Source of the DNA: Planctomycetota bacterium | GTDB lineage: Bacteria; Planctomycetota; Planctomycetia; Gemmatales; Gemmataceae | Direction of reading: 5' to 3' | NCBI GenBank assembly: GCA_009920765.1 | Contig: RFZJ01000038.1 | Location: 1-36,000 of the forward strand | DNA: 36,000 nt | In this document: piece after piece, positions 18,289-25,457 of the stretch | How the letters are laid out: each line of letters begins with the position of its first letter | Position numbering within the stretch: the first letter of the stretch is position 1 | Notes under the pieces: model-generated | Told to the model about the DNA's origin: nothing | Database searches by the model: none | Seen by the model: the letters and a program-made list of their open reading frames with translations, nothing else | Position numbers and translations under genes: made by a program

Positions 18289-19032
18289 TTATCCGCGAGT
18301 TTTTAAGGAGGAAAGTCCTCCATCAACAACAATTGTCTGACCTGTTATCCAGGAGTTGGCAGGATCGAGGAGCCATAAAACAGCCGAAGCAATGTCGGTA
18401 GTTGAACCGATTTTACCAAGAGGGTGCATTGAAATAGATGCTTTCAAGGCGTTTTCGTTGTTAATGATAGTTTTGGTTAAGGCTGTATTTACTAAACCTG
18501 GGGCAACGCAATTAACTCTGATATTTTTAGATGAATAAGTAGCGGCTGCTGATTTTGTTAACCCGATTATACCAGCTTTGGCGCAAGCAATTGCTTCATG
18601 ATTAGAAAGTCCAACCTTTGCTGCAGCGGAAGAAATTAAAACAACCGAACCACCCTTCCCCATCATGGCTTTGCAACCGCTTCTAATGGTGGCAAAAGAA
18701 GAAGTTAAATTAGATTGGATAATAGAAAAGTATTCGGATTCGGATGTAATGTGAGCCGGTTTTAATAAAAGAGACCCACAACAATTGACAACACCATCAA
18801 TGTGACCAAAAGTTTTAAGGGTAAATTCAAAAAGACTATCCATTTGAGAAAAATCTGAGGCATCAAGGGCAAAAAAAGGTGAACTAAGCTGGTTTGATAA
18901 GGCTTGCAATTTAATGATATCACTACCAGCTAAAATGCAATTTGCACCGTTTTCCTTTAACAAATGACAAACAGTAGACCCTATGCCTCCGTAAGCCCCA
19001 ATTATTAAATATGAAGAATTAGAAAGTCTCAT
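18289..19032 (-). CDS. atypical SDR lacking the catalytic tyrosine
   Basis: 247 residues with an SDR fold. The nucleotide-binding loop GAYGGIG (12-18) and NCCG (83-86, for NNAG), N108, SS (134-135), VAPGLVNT and GQTIVVDGG are seen. The YxxxK catalytic motif reads I148-A-C-A-K152, so tyrosine is replaced by isoleucine while lysine is kept; the neighbourhood NHEAIACAKAGIIGLTKSAA is otherwise well conserved. I believe a subgroup of SDRs with NHEAIA-type sequences exists, so this may be a family trait rather than decay. AGGTT precedes the ATG. It lies 20 bp after the sigma-factor gene and is probably cotranscribed with it, so it may be part of what the divergent regulator controls. Substrate unknown; a non-catalytic or altered mechanism is possible. 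Confidence 0.88.
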   Translation of the reverse strand: MRLSNSSYLIIGAYGGIGSTVCHLLKENGANCILAGSDIIKLQALSNQLSSPFFALDASDFSQMDSLFEFTLKTFGHIDGVVNCCGSLLLKPAHITSESEYFSIIQSNLTSSFATIRSGCKAMMGKGGSVVLISSAAAKVGLSNHEAIACAKAGIIGLTKSAAATYSSKNIRVNCVAPGLVNTALTKTIINNENALKASISMHPLGKIGSTTDIASAVLWLLDPANSWITGQTIVVDGGLSSLKTRG

Positions 19033-19052
19033 AGTGAACCTAAAATAAAGAA

Positions 19053-19850
19053 TTAAAAAACATTATTTGGAACCAAAACCTTACGAAGTTTATCGAGAGC
19101 TATGAACTGTATCTGTCTTACACGTTCTTTTGAAAGTTTAAGCAGTTTTCCAACTTCTTCTAAACTCGTGAGAGGCTTGTCGCCTAATCCAAATCGTTCA
19201 GAAAGAATTAACTTTTCCCTATCATCTAAGATGTCACAGTCTTTGGAAAAATATTTGTCAAGGACTGCAAGTGAGGCACCTAAGGAAGCAGGGGCAGATG
19301 AGTTATTCGAAAAATCAAAATTGTTGCCCATCATGTTTTCAAGGGACTCACACTGGACCAAGCGATCAGCTGAATGTTTATGATTAAGTCTGGATAAAGC
19401 GCGCATTAAACATGTAAAGGAATATGTGCTAAACCGTATACCTTTCCAAGGATTAAAAGAGGCAACCGCTTGAATGAGTACAATGGTACAATTGCTAGAG
19501 TTGTCATCCGCCATGTATCGCATGGGAACCCATTTGTTTACCGCTTTAAAAACTAGCTTACAGTTTCCCATAACAATAGAGTTACGTAATTCGAGGTAAG
19601 CGTTTTTCCAGTATTTCTTACGAGTAATATTTGTTTCGTTAAAGTACCGAAACCCAGCATAATGCATTCTCTTTGCAAAATCCTTGGTGCACTCTTCTGG
19701 CATAAAAGAGGAAGAATAATCGAATTTTGGAAAATTAAATGGGTGATAAATGGTCAAAGCTTTTTTGGATTTAAAAGATTTGTCGTAAATGAATTTAACA
19801 CCCGAAGAAATTGTTTCTTTAGAACATTTAACTATCGTTTTTTGAGACAT
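19053..19850 (-). CDS. sigma-70-family RNA polymerase sigma factor
   Basis: 265 residues. Region 2 (about 88-155) is recognisable: LELRNSIVMGNCKLVFKAV, then GIRFSTYSFTCLMRALSRL (137-155), corresponding to the core-binding and -10 melting helices. Region 4 (about 205-260) ends in LTSLEEVGKLLKLSKERVRQ and a helix rich in Leu/Lys, the -35-binding HTH. Region 3 is not evident, and the N-terminal 50 residues are unrecognised; the stretch CTKDFAKRMHYAGFRYF resembles the short conserved motif before region 2 in planctomycete alternative sigma factors. It is longer than simple ECF factors. GGGAG 7 nt upstream supports the ATG. It is divergent from the B12-like regulator, has a strong promoter with operator-like repeats, and is followed by the atypical SDR. 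Confidence 0.87.
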   Translation of the reverse strand: MSQKTIVKCSKETISSGVKFIYDKSFKSKKALTIYHPFNFPKFDYSSSFMPEECTKDFAKRMHYAGFRYFNETNITRKKYWKNAYLELRNSIVMGNCKLVFKAVNKWVPMRYMADDNSSNCTIVLIQAVASFNPWKGIRFSTYSFTCLMRALSRLNHKHSADRLVQCESLENMMGNNFDFSNNSSAPASLGASLAVLDKYFSKDCDILDDREKLILSERFGLGDKPLTSLEEVGKLLKLSKERVRQIQFIALDKLRKVLVPNNVF

Positions 19851-19888
19851 AAGAAAGCTCCCGTTAAAAGGTTCAAAACGTTCAAATT

Positions 19889-19916
19889 ATTGTAGCGCCT
19901 GAGTTGTACCTGTCAA
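19889..19916 (-). promoter_or_regulatory. strong sigma-70-like promoter of the sigma factor/SDR operon
   Basis: On the reverse strand the -35 TTGACA (19916-19911), 16-bp spacer and -10 TACAAT (19894-19889) are nearly consensus. The expected transcription start is about 19882, giving a leader of roughly 30 nt with GGGAG before the ATG at 19850. A near-consensus promoter of this kind often implies repressor control. Confidence 0.65.
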
Positions 19917-19921
19917 TACAA
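19904..19921. promoter_or_regulatory. operator-like inverted repeat TTGTA-N8-TACAA over the -35 box
   Basis: Read on the reverse strand the site is TTGTATTGACAGGTACAA: 5-bp arms around an 8-bp centre that contains the whole -35 hexamer TTGACA. A protein bound here would block the sigma-factor promoter. Operators overlapping the -35 are known for CarA/CarH-type repressors, and a gene for such a regulator starts 130 bp away in the opposite direction. Confidence 0.5.
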
Positions 19922-20050
19922 TTAAAACGATTTGAACGATTTTCTTGGTTTGTGCTGGTTGTTTTTTTTTGATTCGGTAAAATTAGTGCTAAATTGAGGG
20001 GTTAATAATGTAGCTAGTTTTGATTAAAGATTTTTAGGTGAACTTTTTTT

Positions 20051-20956
20051 ATGGACATAGCTCAGTATATATCAAGCCAAGCTGCATCTAAAATCCTTGG
20101 AGTTAGCGTTTCTACAATTAAAAGATGGGTTGATGACAATATTCTGCCCGCAAGCAAGACTCCGGGCGGCCATCGAAAAATTCTGGTTGCCGATGTAATT
20201 CGCCTCTCTAGACTCGGAGTAATACCCGCCGGAGATTTCTCAAAATTACCCACGGTTTCAGCGAATCCTTATCATGACCCCGCCTTCCAGATTTCTGCAG
20301 AAAATTTTTATCAGGCCCTTAGAAATCAAATTAGTCTGTCTTGTAATAATATTCTTGTCTCTGCCTTCAAAAATAAAATGCCAGTCGAAAAAATAGCTGA
20401 TGAGATTATCCAGCCCAGCATGGCTAGAATTGGTGAGGAGTGGAAGAATGGGGATTTACCAATTTTTTACGAGCATTGTTCAACACAGCTTTGTCTTTCT
20501 TCGCTTTTGGAACTTCGCAATTTGATTAATTCGAGAAGCAATAATCAAGGCCCCAATGCAATTGGTGGTTGTGCTTCAAATGATTATTATCAACTATCCA
20601 ACCTTTTGGTTGATGTTGTGTTGTGTGATCTTGGTTGGCAAACTGTAAATATTGGAAGCAATACTCCTGCCGAATCTTTTATGGATGGTATCGATTACTA
20701 TAAACCTAAATTAGTTTGGATGTCTGTAACACATATTTCAAATCCTGAGGTATTTATAAAAGACAATTTGCTTTTATTTGAAAAAGTTTGCAATTCAGAT
20801 GCGGTCCTTGTGATTGGCGGTCAGGGTTTAAATTCTGGTATTCGAAAGAAATTGAAATTTCATTTTTATGGTGATACGATGTGTCATCTAGGTGATTATG
20901 TGCGGGGACTATTTCCTCCAGTTTCATTACCGCAGCGTGGTAGGCCTCCTTCCTGA
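20051..20956 (+). CDS. MerR-type regulator with CarH/LitR-like, histidine-deficient B12-binding domain
   Basis: 301 residues. An N-terminal MerR-like winged HTH (about 6-55, SKILGVSVSTIKRWVDDNIL then TPGGHRKI) is followed by a helical cap (about 80-160) with W131, E141 and H142 in WKNGDLPIFYEH, the same W-x9-E-H spacing as in CarH photoreceptors, and a Rossmann-like B12-binding domain (about 168-288) with SVTHIS (225-230) and VIGGQG (254-259). CarH uses adenosylcobalamin to bind DNA in the dark and release it in light. The cobalt-ligand motif E/DxHxxG reads D178-Y-Y180-Q-L-S183 here, so the lower axial His is replaced by Tyr. An AGGTGA lies upstream of the ATG. It is divergent from the sigma factor, a likely target. 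Confidence 0.82.
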   Translation: MDIAQYISSQAASKILGVSVSTIKRWVDDNILPASKTPGGHRKILVADVIRLSRLGVIPAGDFSKLPTVSANPYHDPAFQISAENFYQALRNQISLSCNNILVSAFKNKMPVEKIADEIIQPSMARIGEEWKNGDLPIFYEHCSTQLCLSSLLELRNLINSRSNNQGPNAIGGCASNDYYQLSNLLVDVVLCDLGWQTVNIGSNTPAESFMDGIDYYKPKLVWMSVTHISNPEVFIKDNLLLFEKVCNSDAVLVIGGQGLNSGIRKKLKFHFYGDTMCHLGDYVRGLFPPVSLPQRGRPPS

Positions 20957-21018
20957 TGTAGACTCCGTTACAAATTATCTAAATGTTATTTGAAAAGTCA
21001 TACATATTGGGCGAATAA

Positions 21019-24000
21019 GTGAACACTCTCTTTCAAATCTTGTTATCAATCACTTTATTGTCTTTAAACGATAATGGTGAAGTTGAATTTAATCGTGATA
21101 TCCGGCCTATTATTTCGCAAAAATGCCTCAAGTGTCATGGTTTAGATGAGTCAAATCGAAAGGGGAAATTAAGGCTTGATGACCGTGAGCATGCACTAAA
21201 AGGCGGAAGATCTGGCAAATCTGCCATTGACGTTGGTAAACCCGACTCGAGCGAATTGTACTTGCGATTAATATCCTCCATAGAATCTGAGCAGATGCCT
21301 CCGCCTTCGTCTAAAATAACTCTAACTCATGCAGAAAAAGAAAAGATTAAAAAATGGATTGAATCAGGTGCAAACTATGAAACACATTGGGCATTTAGGC
21401 CTGTTCATAAACCTGCAATCCCCAAAGTAAAAGATAATGCCTGGCCATCCAATGAGATAGATTTTTTTGTACTTTCAAAATTAGAAAAAGAAAAGTTAAG
21501 TTATTCTCCTCCGGCAGATAAATACTCATTGATCCGAAGGGTGTATTTAGACTTATTAGGTTATCCACCTTCCCCTTTAGAAGTGGATGCTTTTATTTCT
21601 GATAATCGAGAACAAGCATATATTGAATTGATAGATAAAATTCTACAATCTACGCATTATGGTGAAAGGTGGGCTCGTAAGTGGATGGATTTGGCACGTT
21701 ATGCTGATACCAACGGTTATGAGAAAGATCGTTATAGATCCATTTGGCCTTGGCGTGATTGGTTGATTAAATCGATTAATTCGGACATGCCATTCAATGA
21801 TTTTACAGTCAAACAACTAGCTGGTGACTTACTTACCAATCCTACTTCTGATGATATAGTTGCAACCGGCTTTCATAGAAATACCATGCTTAATGAAGAG
21901 GGCGGTATTGATCCGCTAGAGTACAGGTATTATTCCATGGTTGATCGTGTTGCAACTACGGGTGTAACGTGGCTTGGTTTAACATTCGGTTGCGCACAAT
22001 GCCATACTCATAAGTATGATCCAATTACTCAAAAAGACTTTTACGGACTGATGGCATTTTTGAATAACACTTCAGAAGTAGATTTTGAAGTTCCCCAGCC
22101 TGTTATAACTGAAAAGCGGGAGAAAATAAAAAATGATTCTTCCAAGTTGAAAGGTCAATTACTCGGAATGTATTTAAAACATCATAAGGTTGATAATTCA
22201 GCAGATGTCGATCTATTTATTAATAAAAAGCTTGAAAGCTGGATGGAAATAAAAAGAAAAACTATAGGAAACTGGGCAACAATTGTTCCAGTTGAAATGA
22301 GTTCTAATCTGCCCAAACTGACATTGCAAAATGATGGAAGTGTTCTGGCTTCAGGTGATATAACAAAACAGGATTTTTATGAGGTTTCTTTTAGAACTGA
22401 TTTGAAAAATATTTTTGCAATCAAGCTGGAGGCATTGCCCGATTCAAGCTTACCCGGTGGTGGGCCAGGCTTATGCTATTATGAAGGGCCCAAGGGCGAT
22501 TTTTTTCTCTCCAATTTTGAAGTGATAGACCAGAATGGTAAAAAAAAGTTTTCAGATGCAAAAGAAAGTTACTTTAAAAATAATTTTGGCGGAAATCCTG
22601 CCTCTGCTAAACAGGCGATTGATGATGATTTACAAACTGGATGGTCTTGTGCGGGGCGGTATGGTGAAAAGCATGAAGCTATATTTGTTCTTGATTCCCA
22701 AAACGAGTTGTCACCGGAATTTAAAATTAGAATGACTTTTGGCAGACATTATGCATGTCCTTTGGGGAAATTTAGGGTCTCTGTATCACAGTTTCCTTAT
22801 GGTTTGCCATCAAACATGGACACGGATGTTCAGAAATTATTATTCAAGTCTATTTCAAAAATGAATAGTTCTGAAAAACAAAAAATGGTTGATGCTTTGC
22901 TTTTTGATGCACCTGAGTTGAAAACCCTTGTTGATGAGATTATCCGTTTAAATAAGTCTTTACCTGCAAATGAAAAAACTTTGGTTTTTAGGGAGAGGCC
23001 CAGTGATAATAAAAGAATAACGTTTCTTCATAATCGTGGTGAGTATTTGCAACCCAAAGAAGAAATTCAGCCGGAAATTCCCTCGTTTTTACCGAAAATT
23101 CCTGAAGGTGTAATCAAAGACAGATTAGCTTTTGCTAACTGGATTGTTTCTGATAAAAACCCGCTTACTGTCAGGGTTTTTGTTAATAGAAACTGGCAGA
23201 CTTTTTTTGGACGGGGCATTGTAAAAACAACCGAAGATTTTGGTGTTCAGGGTGACTTCCCTTCCCATCCCGAACTACTTGACTGGCTCAGTGTTTATTT
23301 TGTTGAAAACAACTGGTCTATGAAAAAATTGCACAGAAAAATTGTTAGTAGTGCCACTTATAAACAATCTTCATTGAAAACATTTAGTAGTGACAATGAT
23401 AATGTTTTTCTTTCGAGGGGGCCAAGAGTTAGGATGGAAGCTGAAATGATCCGCGATTCAGTTTTGAAATCATGCGGCTTACTTTCTGCGAAAATTGGAG
23501 GGCCTAGTGTTTATCCACCCCAACCTCAGGGCGTCACTTCAGAGGGAACTTATGGTGGTTTTAATTGGAAGCCAAGTGAGGGAGAAGATCGTTATCGAAG
23601 GGCGATTTATACATTTAGTAAAAGAACTGCACCTTATGCGATGTTTAACACTTTTGATGCCCCAAGTGGCGAATTTTGCATGGTGCGAAGAGAGGTATCC
23701 AACACCCCACTTCAAGCATTAACTCTGTTAAACGATATTGTAATAATTGAAGCTTCACAGGGTTTTGCAAGAACCATAATAGCAAATCAGAAATCTTTTA
23801 ATGAAAACCTTTCATTTGTATTCAGATCAATCCTCACAAGACCGCCTAGCGAACAAGAAATAGTCTTATTAACTAATTTTTATAATGCTACTTTGAACGA
23901 TTTAAAACAAATCCCTGATAGTATTTCGAAAATTACTGGCTCGATTCAACAAAAATCTACTGAGCAAGCAGTTTGGGCATTGCTAATACGGTCGTTGTTA

Positions 24001-24030
24001 AACCTTGATGAAGCATTGGTAAAAAGATAA
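21019..24030 (+). CDS. PSD1 / planctomycete cytochrome C protein (DUF1549-DUF1553), copy 1
   Basis: 1003 residues starting at GTG, with a short signal-like N-terminus (MNTLFQILLSITLLSL). A planctomycete cytochrome C segment carries CLKCH (C36-C39-H40), a conserved KGKLRLD and a Met-containing QMPPP; DUF1549 (about 145-355) includes GERWARKWMDLARYADTNG and a second haem-type motif CAQCH (C325-C328-H329) followed by THKYDP; the middle (about 430-600) is a beta-rich F5/8C-like region; DUF1553 (about 690-970) has NPLTVRVFVNRNWQTFFGRG and SNTPLQALTLLND. Function is not established for the family; genes are abundant in planctomycetes and linked to breakdown of complex, often sulfated, polysaccharides. 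The GTG has only a weak upstream site. A DUF1501 gene follows at 17 bp. Confidence 0.9.
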   Translation: MNTLFQILLSITLLSLNDNGEVEFNRDIRPIISQKCLKCHGLDESNRKGKLRLDDREHALKGGRSGKSAIDVGKPDSSELYLRLISSIESEQMPPPSSKITLTHAEKEKIKKWIESGANYETHWAFRPVHKPAIPKVKDNAWPSNEIDFFVLSKLEKEKLSYSPPADKYSLIRRVYLDLLGYPPSPLEVDAFISDNREQAYIELIDKILQSTHYGERWARKWMDLARYADTNGYEKDRYRSIWPWRDWLIKSINSDMPFNDFTVKQLAGDLLTNPTSDDIVATGFHRNTMLNEEGGIDPLEYRYYSMVDRVATTGVTWLGLTFGCAQCHTHKYDPITQKDFYGLMAFLNNTSEVDFEVPQPVITEKREKIKNDSSKLKGQLLGMYLKHHKVDNSADVDLFINKKLESWMEIKRKTIGNWATIVPVEMSSNLPKLTLQNDGSVLASGDITKQDFYEVSFRTDLKNIFAIKLEALPDSSLPGGGPGLCYYEGPKGDFFLSNFEVIDQNGKKKFSDAKESYFKNNFGGNPASAKQAIDDDLQTGWSCAGRYGEKHEAIFVLDSQNELSPEFKIRMTFGRHYACPLGKFRVSVSQFPYGLPSNMDTDVQKLLFKSISKMNSSEKQKMVDALLFDAPELKTLVDEIIRLNKSLPANEKTLVFRERPSDNKRITFLHNRGEYLQPKEEIQPEIPSFLPKIPEGVIKDRLAFANWIVSDKNPLTVRVFVNRNWQTFFGRGIVKTTEDFGVQGDFPSHPELLDWLSVYFVENNWSMKKLHRKIVSSATYKQSSLKTFSSDNDNVFLSRGPRVRMEAEMIRDSVLKSCGLLSAKIGGPSVYPPQPQGVTSEGTYGGFNWKPSEGEDRYRRAIYTFSKRTAPYAMFNTFDAPSGEFCMVRREVSNTPLQALTLLNDIVIIEASQGFARTIIANQKSFNENLSFVFRSILTRPPSEQEIVLLTNFYNATLNDLKQIPDSISKITGSIQQKSTEQAVWALLIRSLLNLDEALVKR

Positions 24031-24047
24031 TTTTGGAGAGTATTATT

Positions 24048-25439
24048 TTGAATGTTTCAAGAAGATGGTTTTTAAAAGATTGTGCTCAGGGCATTGGAAA
24101 AATGGCTTTAGGATGTCTTCTTTCTGGATACGCAAATGCAAGCGTTTCAACGAAAAAACCTCCTTTTAAGGCCAAAGCTAAGAATGTCATTCATTTATTC
24201 ATGGCTGGTGCTCCAAGCCAACTTGATTTGTTTGATTACAAGCCTCAATTAACCATGATTGAGGGAAAACCCATCCCTCCTAGCGTTATTGGTAATCAAA
24301 GGTATGCCTTTATCCGCTCTGATGCTGCGGTTCTTGGGCCAAGGTTTAAATTTTCAAAACATGGTGGTAGTGGTATTGAAATTGCAGATACCCTGCCCTG
24401 GTTGGGAAAGATCGCAGATGAAATTTGTGTTATTAAATCAATGCGAACGGATCAGTTTAATCATGCTCCAGCACAAATTTTTTTTAACACTGGGTTTCAG
24501 CAACCAGGCAGGCCCAGCATGGGGTCTTGGGTTGTTTATGGGTTAGGATGTGAAACTCAAAATCTTCCCGCATTTGTGGTAATGAGTACAGGTAGTGGTA
24601 TTAGTGGTGGGTCCGCTTGCTGGTCAAGCGGTTTTCTTCCCGGAGTCCATACTGGAGTAAGGTTGCGTAATCAGGGTGATCCAATTTTAAATATTTCCAG
24701 TCCTGCTGGAATAACCCCAAATCTTCAGCGTAGCTCATTAGATCTTATCCGAAATTTAAATAATATGGGTAATCAACATCATGGCGATTCTGAAATTCAA
24801 ACAAGAATTGATCAATATGAAATGGCATTTAGGCTTCAGTCTTCAGCCCCAGAATTGATGGATTTAAAATCAGAATCAAAGCATATTCTTGATTTGTATG
24901 GATGTGACCCTGATAAGCCATCTTTTTCAAGAGCTTGTCTTTTGGCTAGGCGAATGATTGAGCGAGGCGTTAGGTTTATTAATATTTATCACGAAGGATG
25001 GGACGCCCATTCAAACGTTGAAGGCAATTGTAGGAGTAATTGTAAAATTACTGATCAGGCCAGCAGTGCACTTGTTATGGATTTAAAACAACGCGGGATG
25101 CTTGATGATACATTAGTAATTTGGGGGGGGGAATTTGGTAGAACGCCCATGGTCGAAACCAGTCAAGCTCTAGGTAGGTCTCTTGGCAGAGACCATCATC
25201 CTCAGGCTTTTTCCATTTGGATGGCTGGTGGTGGTGTAAAGCAAGGTGCCACTTATGGGGAGACTGATGAACTTGGATTTCATATTGTCAAAAATCCTGT
25301 CCATGTTCGTGATTTGCATGCAACAATTTTACATTTACTAGGTTTTGATCACGAAACTTTCAGTTACAATCTCCAGGGGCTTGATTTTAAACTTACAGGT
25401 GTGGAACACGCTTCTGTTATTAACGGTATTTTATCTTAG
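24048..25439 (+). CDS. DUF1501 protein with Tat signal, copy 1
   Basis: 463 residues. A twin-arginine signal (NVSRRWFLKDC, R5-R6) precedes a hydrophobic stretch, so export by Tat is expected. The body is a DUF1501 protein, related to alkaline-phosphatase/sulfatase-fold enzymes: [66 protein letters not shown] and GRDHHPQAF. Translation probably begins at TTG 24048, because GGAGAG lies 7 nt before it; an earlier in-frame TTG at 24033 overlaps that site and is less likely. The gene sits between two PSD1 genes. The WGGEFGRTP motif is encoded over a run of nine G bases (25123-25131). DUF1501 partners with PSD1 proteins in planctomycete operons; substrate unknown. Confidence 0.9.
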   Translation: MNVSRRWFLKDCAQGIGKMALGCLLSGYANASVSTKKPPFKAKAKNVIHLFMAGAPSQLDLFDYKPQLTMIEGKPIPPSVIGNQRYAFIRSDAAVLGPRFKFSKHGGSGIEIADTLPWLGKIADEICVIKSMRTDQFNHAPAQIFFNTGFQQPGRPSMGSWVVYGLGCETQNLPAFVVMSTGSGISGGSACWSSGFLPGVHTGVRLRNQGDPILNISSPAGITPNLQRSSLDLIRNLNNMGNQHHGDSEIQTRIDQYEMAFRLQSSAPELMDLKSESKHILDLYGCDPDKPSFSRACLLARRMIERGVRFINIYHEGWDAHSNVEGNCRSNCKITDQASSALVMDLKQRGMLDDTLVIWGGEFGRTPMVETSQALGRSLGRDHHPQAFSIWMAGGGVKQGATYGETDELGFHIVKNPVHVRDLHATILHLLGFDHETFSYNLQGLDFKLTGVEHASVINGILS

Positions 25440-25457
25440 GACTACATAGGCGGATTT

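Larger units (their letters stand above)
19871..19938. repeat. flanking inverted repeats CGTTCAAAT / ATTTGAACG
   Basis: CGTTCAAAT at 19879-19887 and its exact inverse ATTTGAACG at 19930-19938 are centred 51 bp apart, about five helical turns, bracketing the sigma-factor promoter. An extra GTTCAAA at 19871-19877 sits in direct orientation next to the first. The symmetry suggests paired binding sites for one protein, possibly with DNA looping. Confidence 0.5.

Noticed and set aside
16696..19032. The two SDR genes as a recent duplication
   Set aside because: They share only general SDR motifs; catalytic and cofactor loops differ, so they are separate family members.
24033..24047. Earlier TTG start for the first DUF1501 gene
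   Set aside because: It overlaps the GGAGAG that is well placed for the TTG at 24048.
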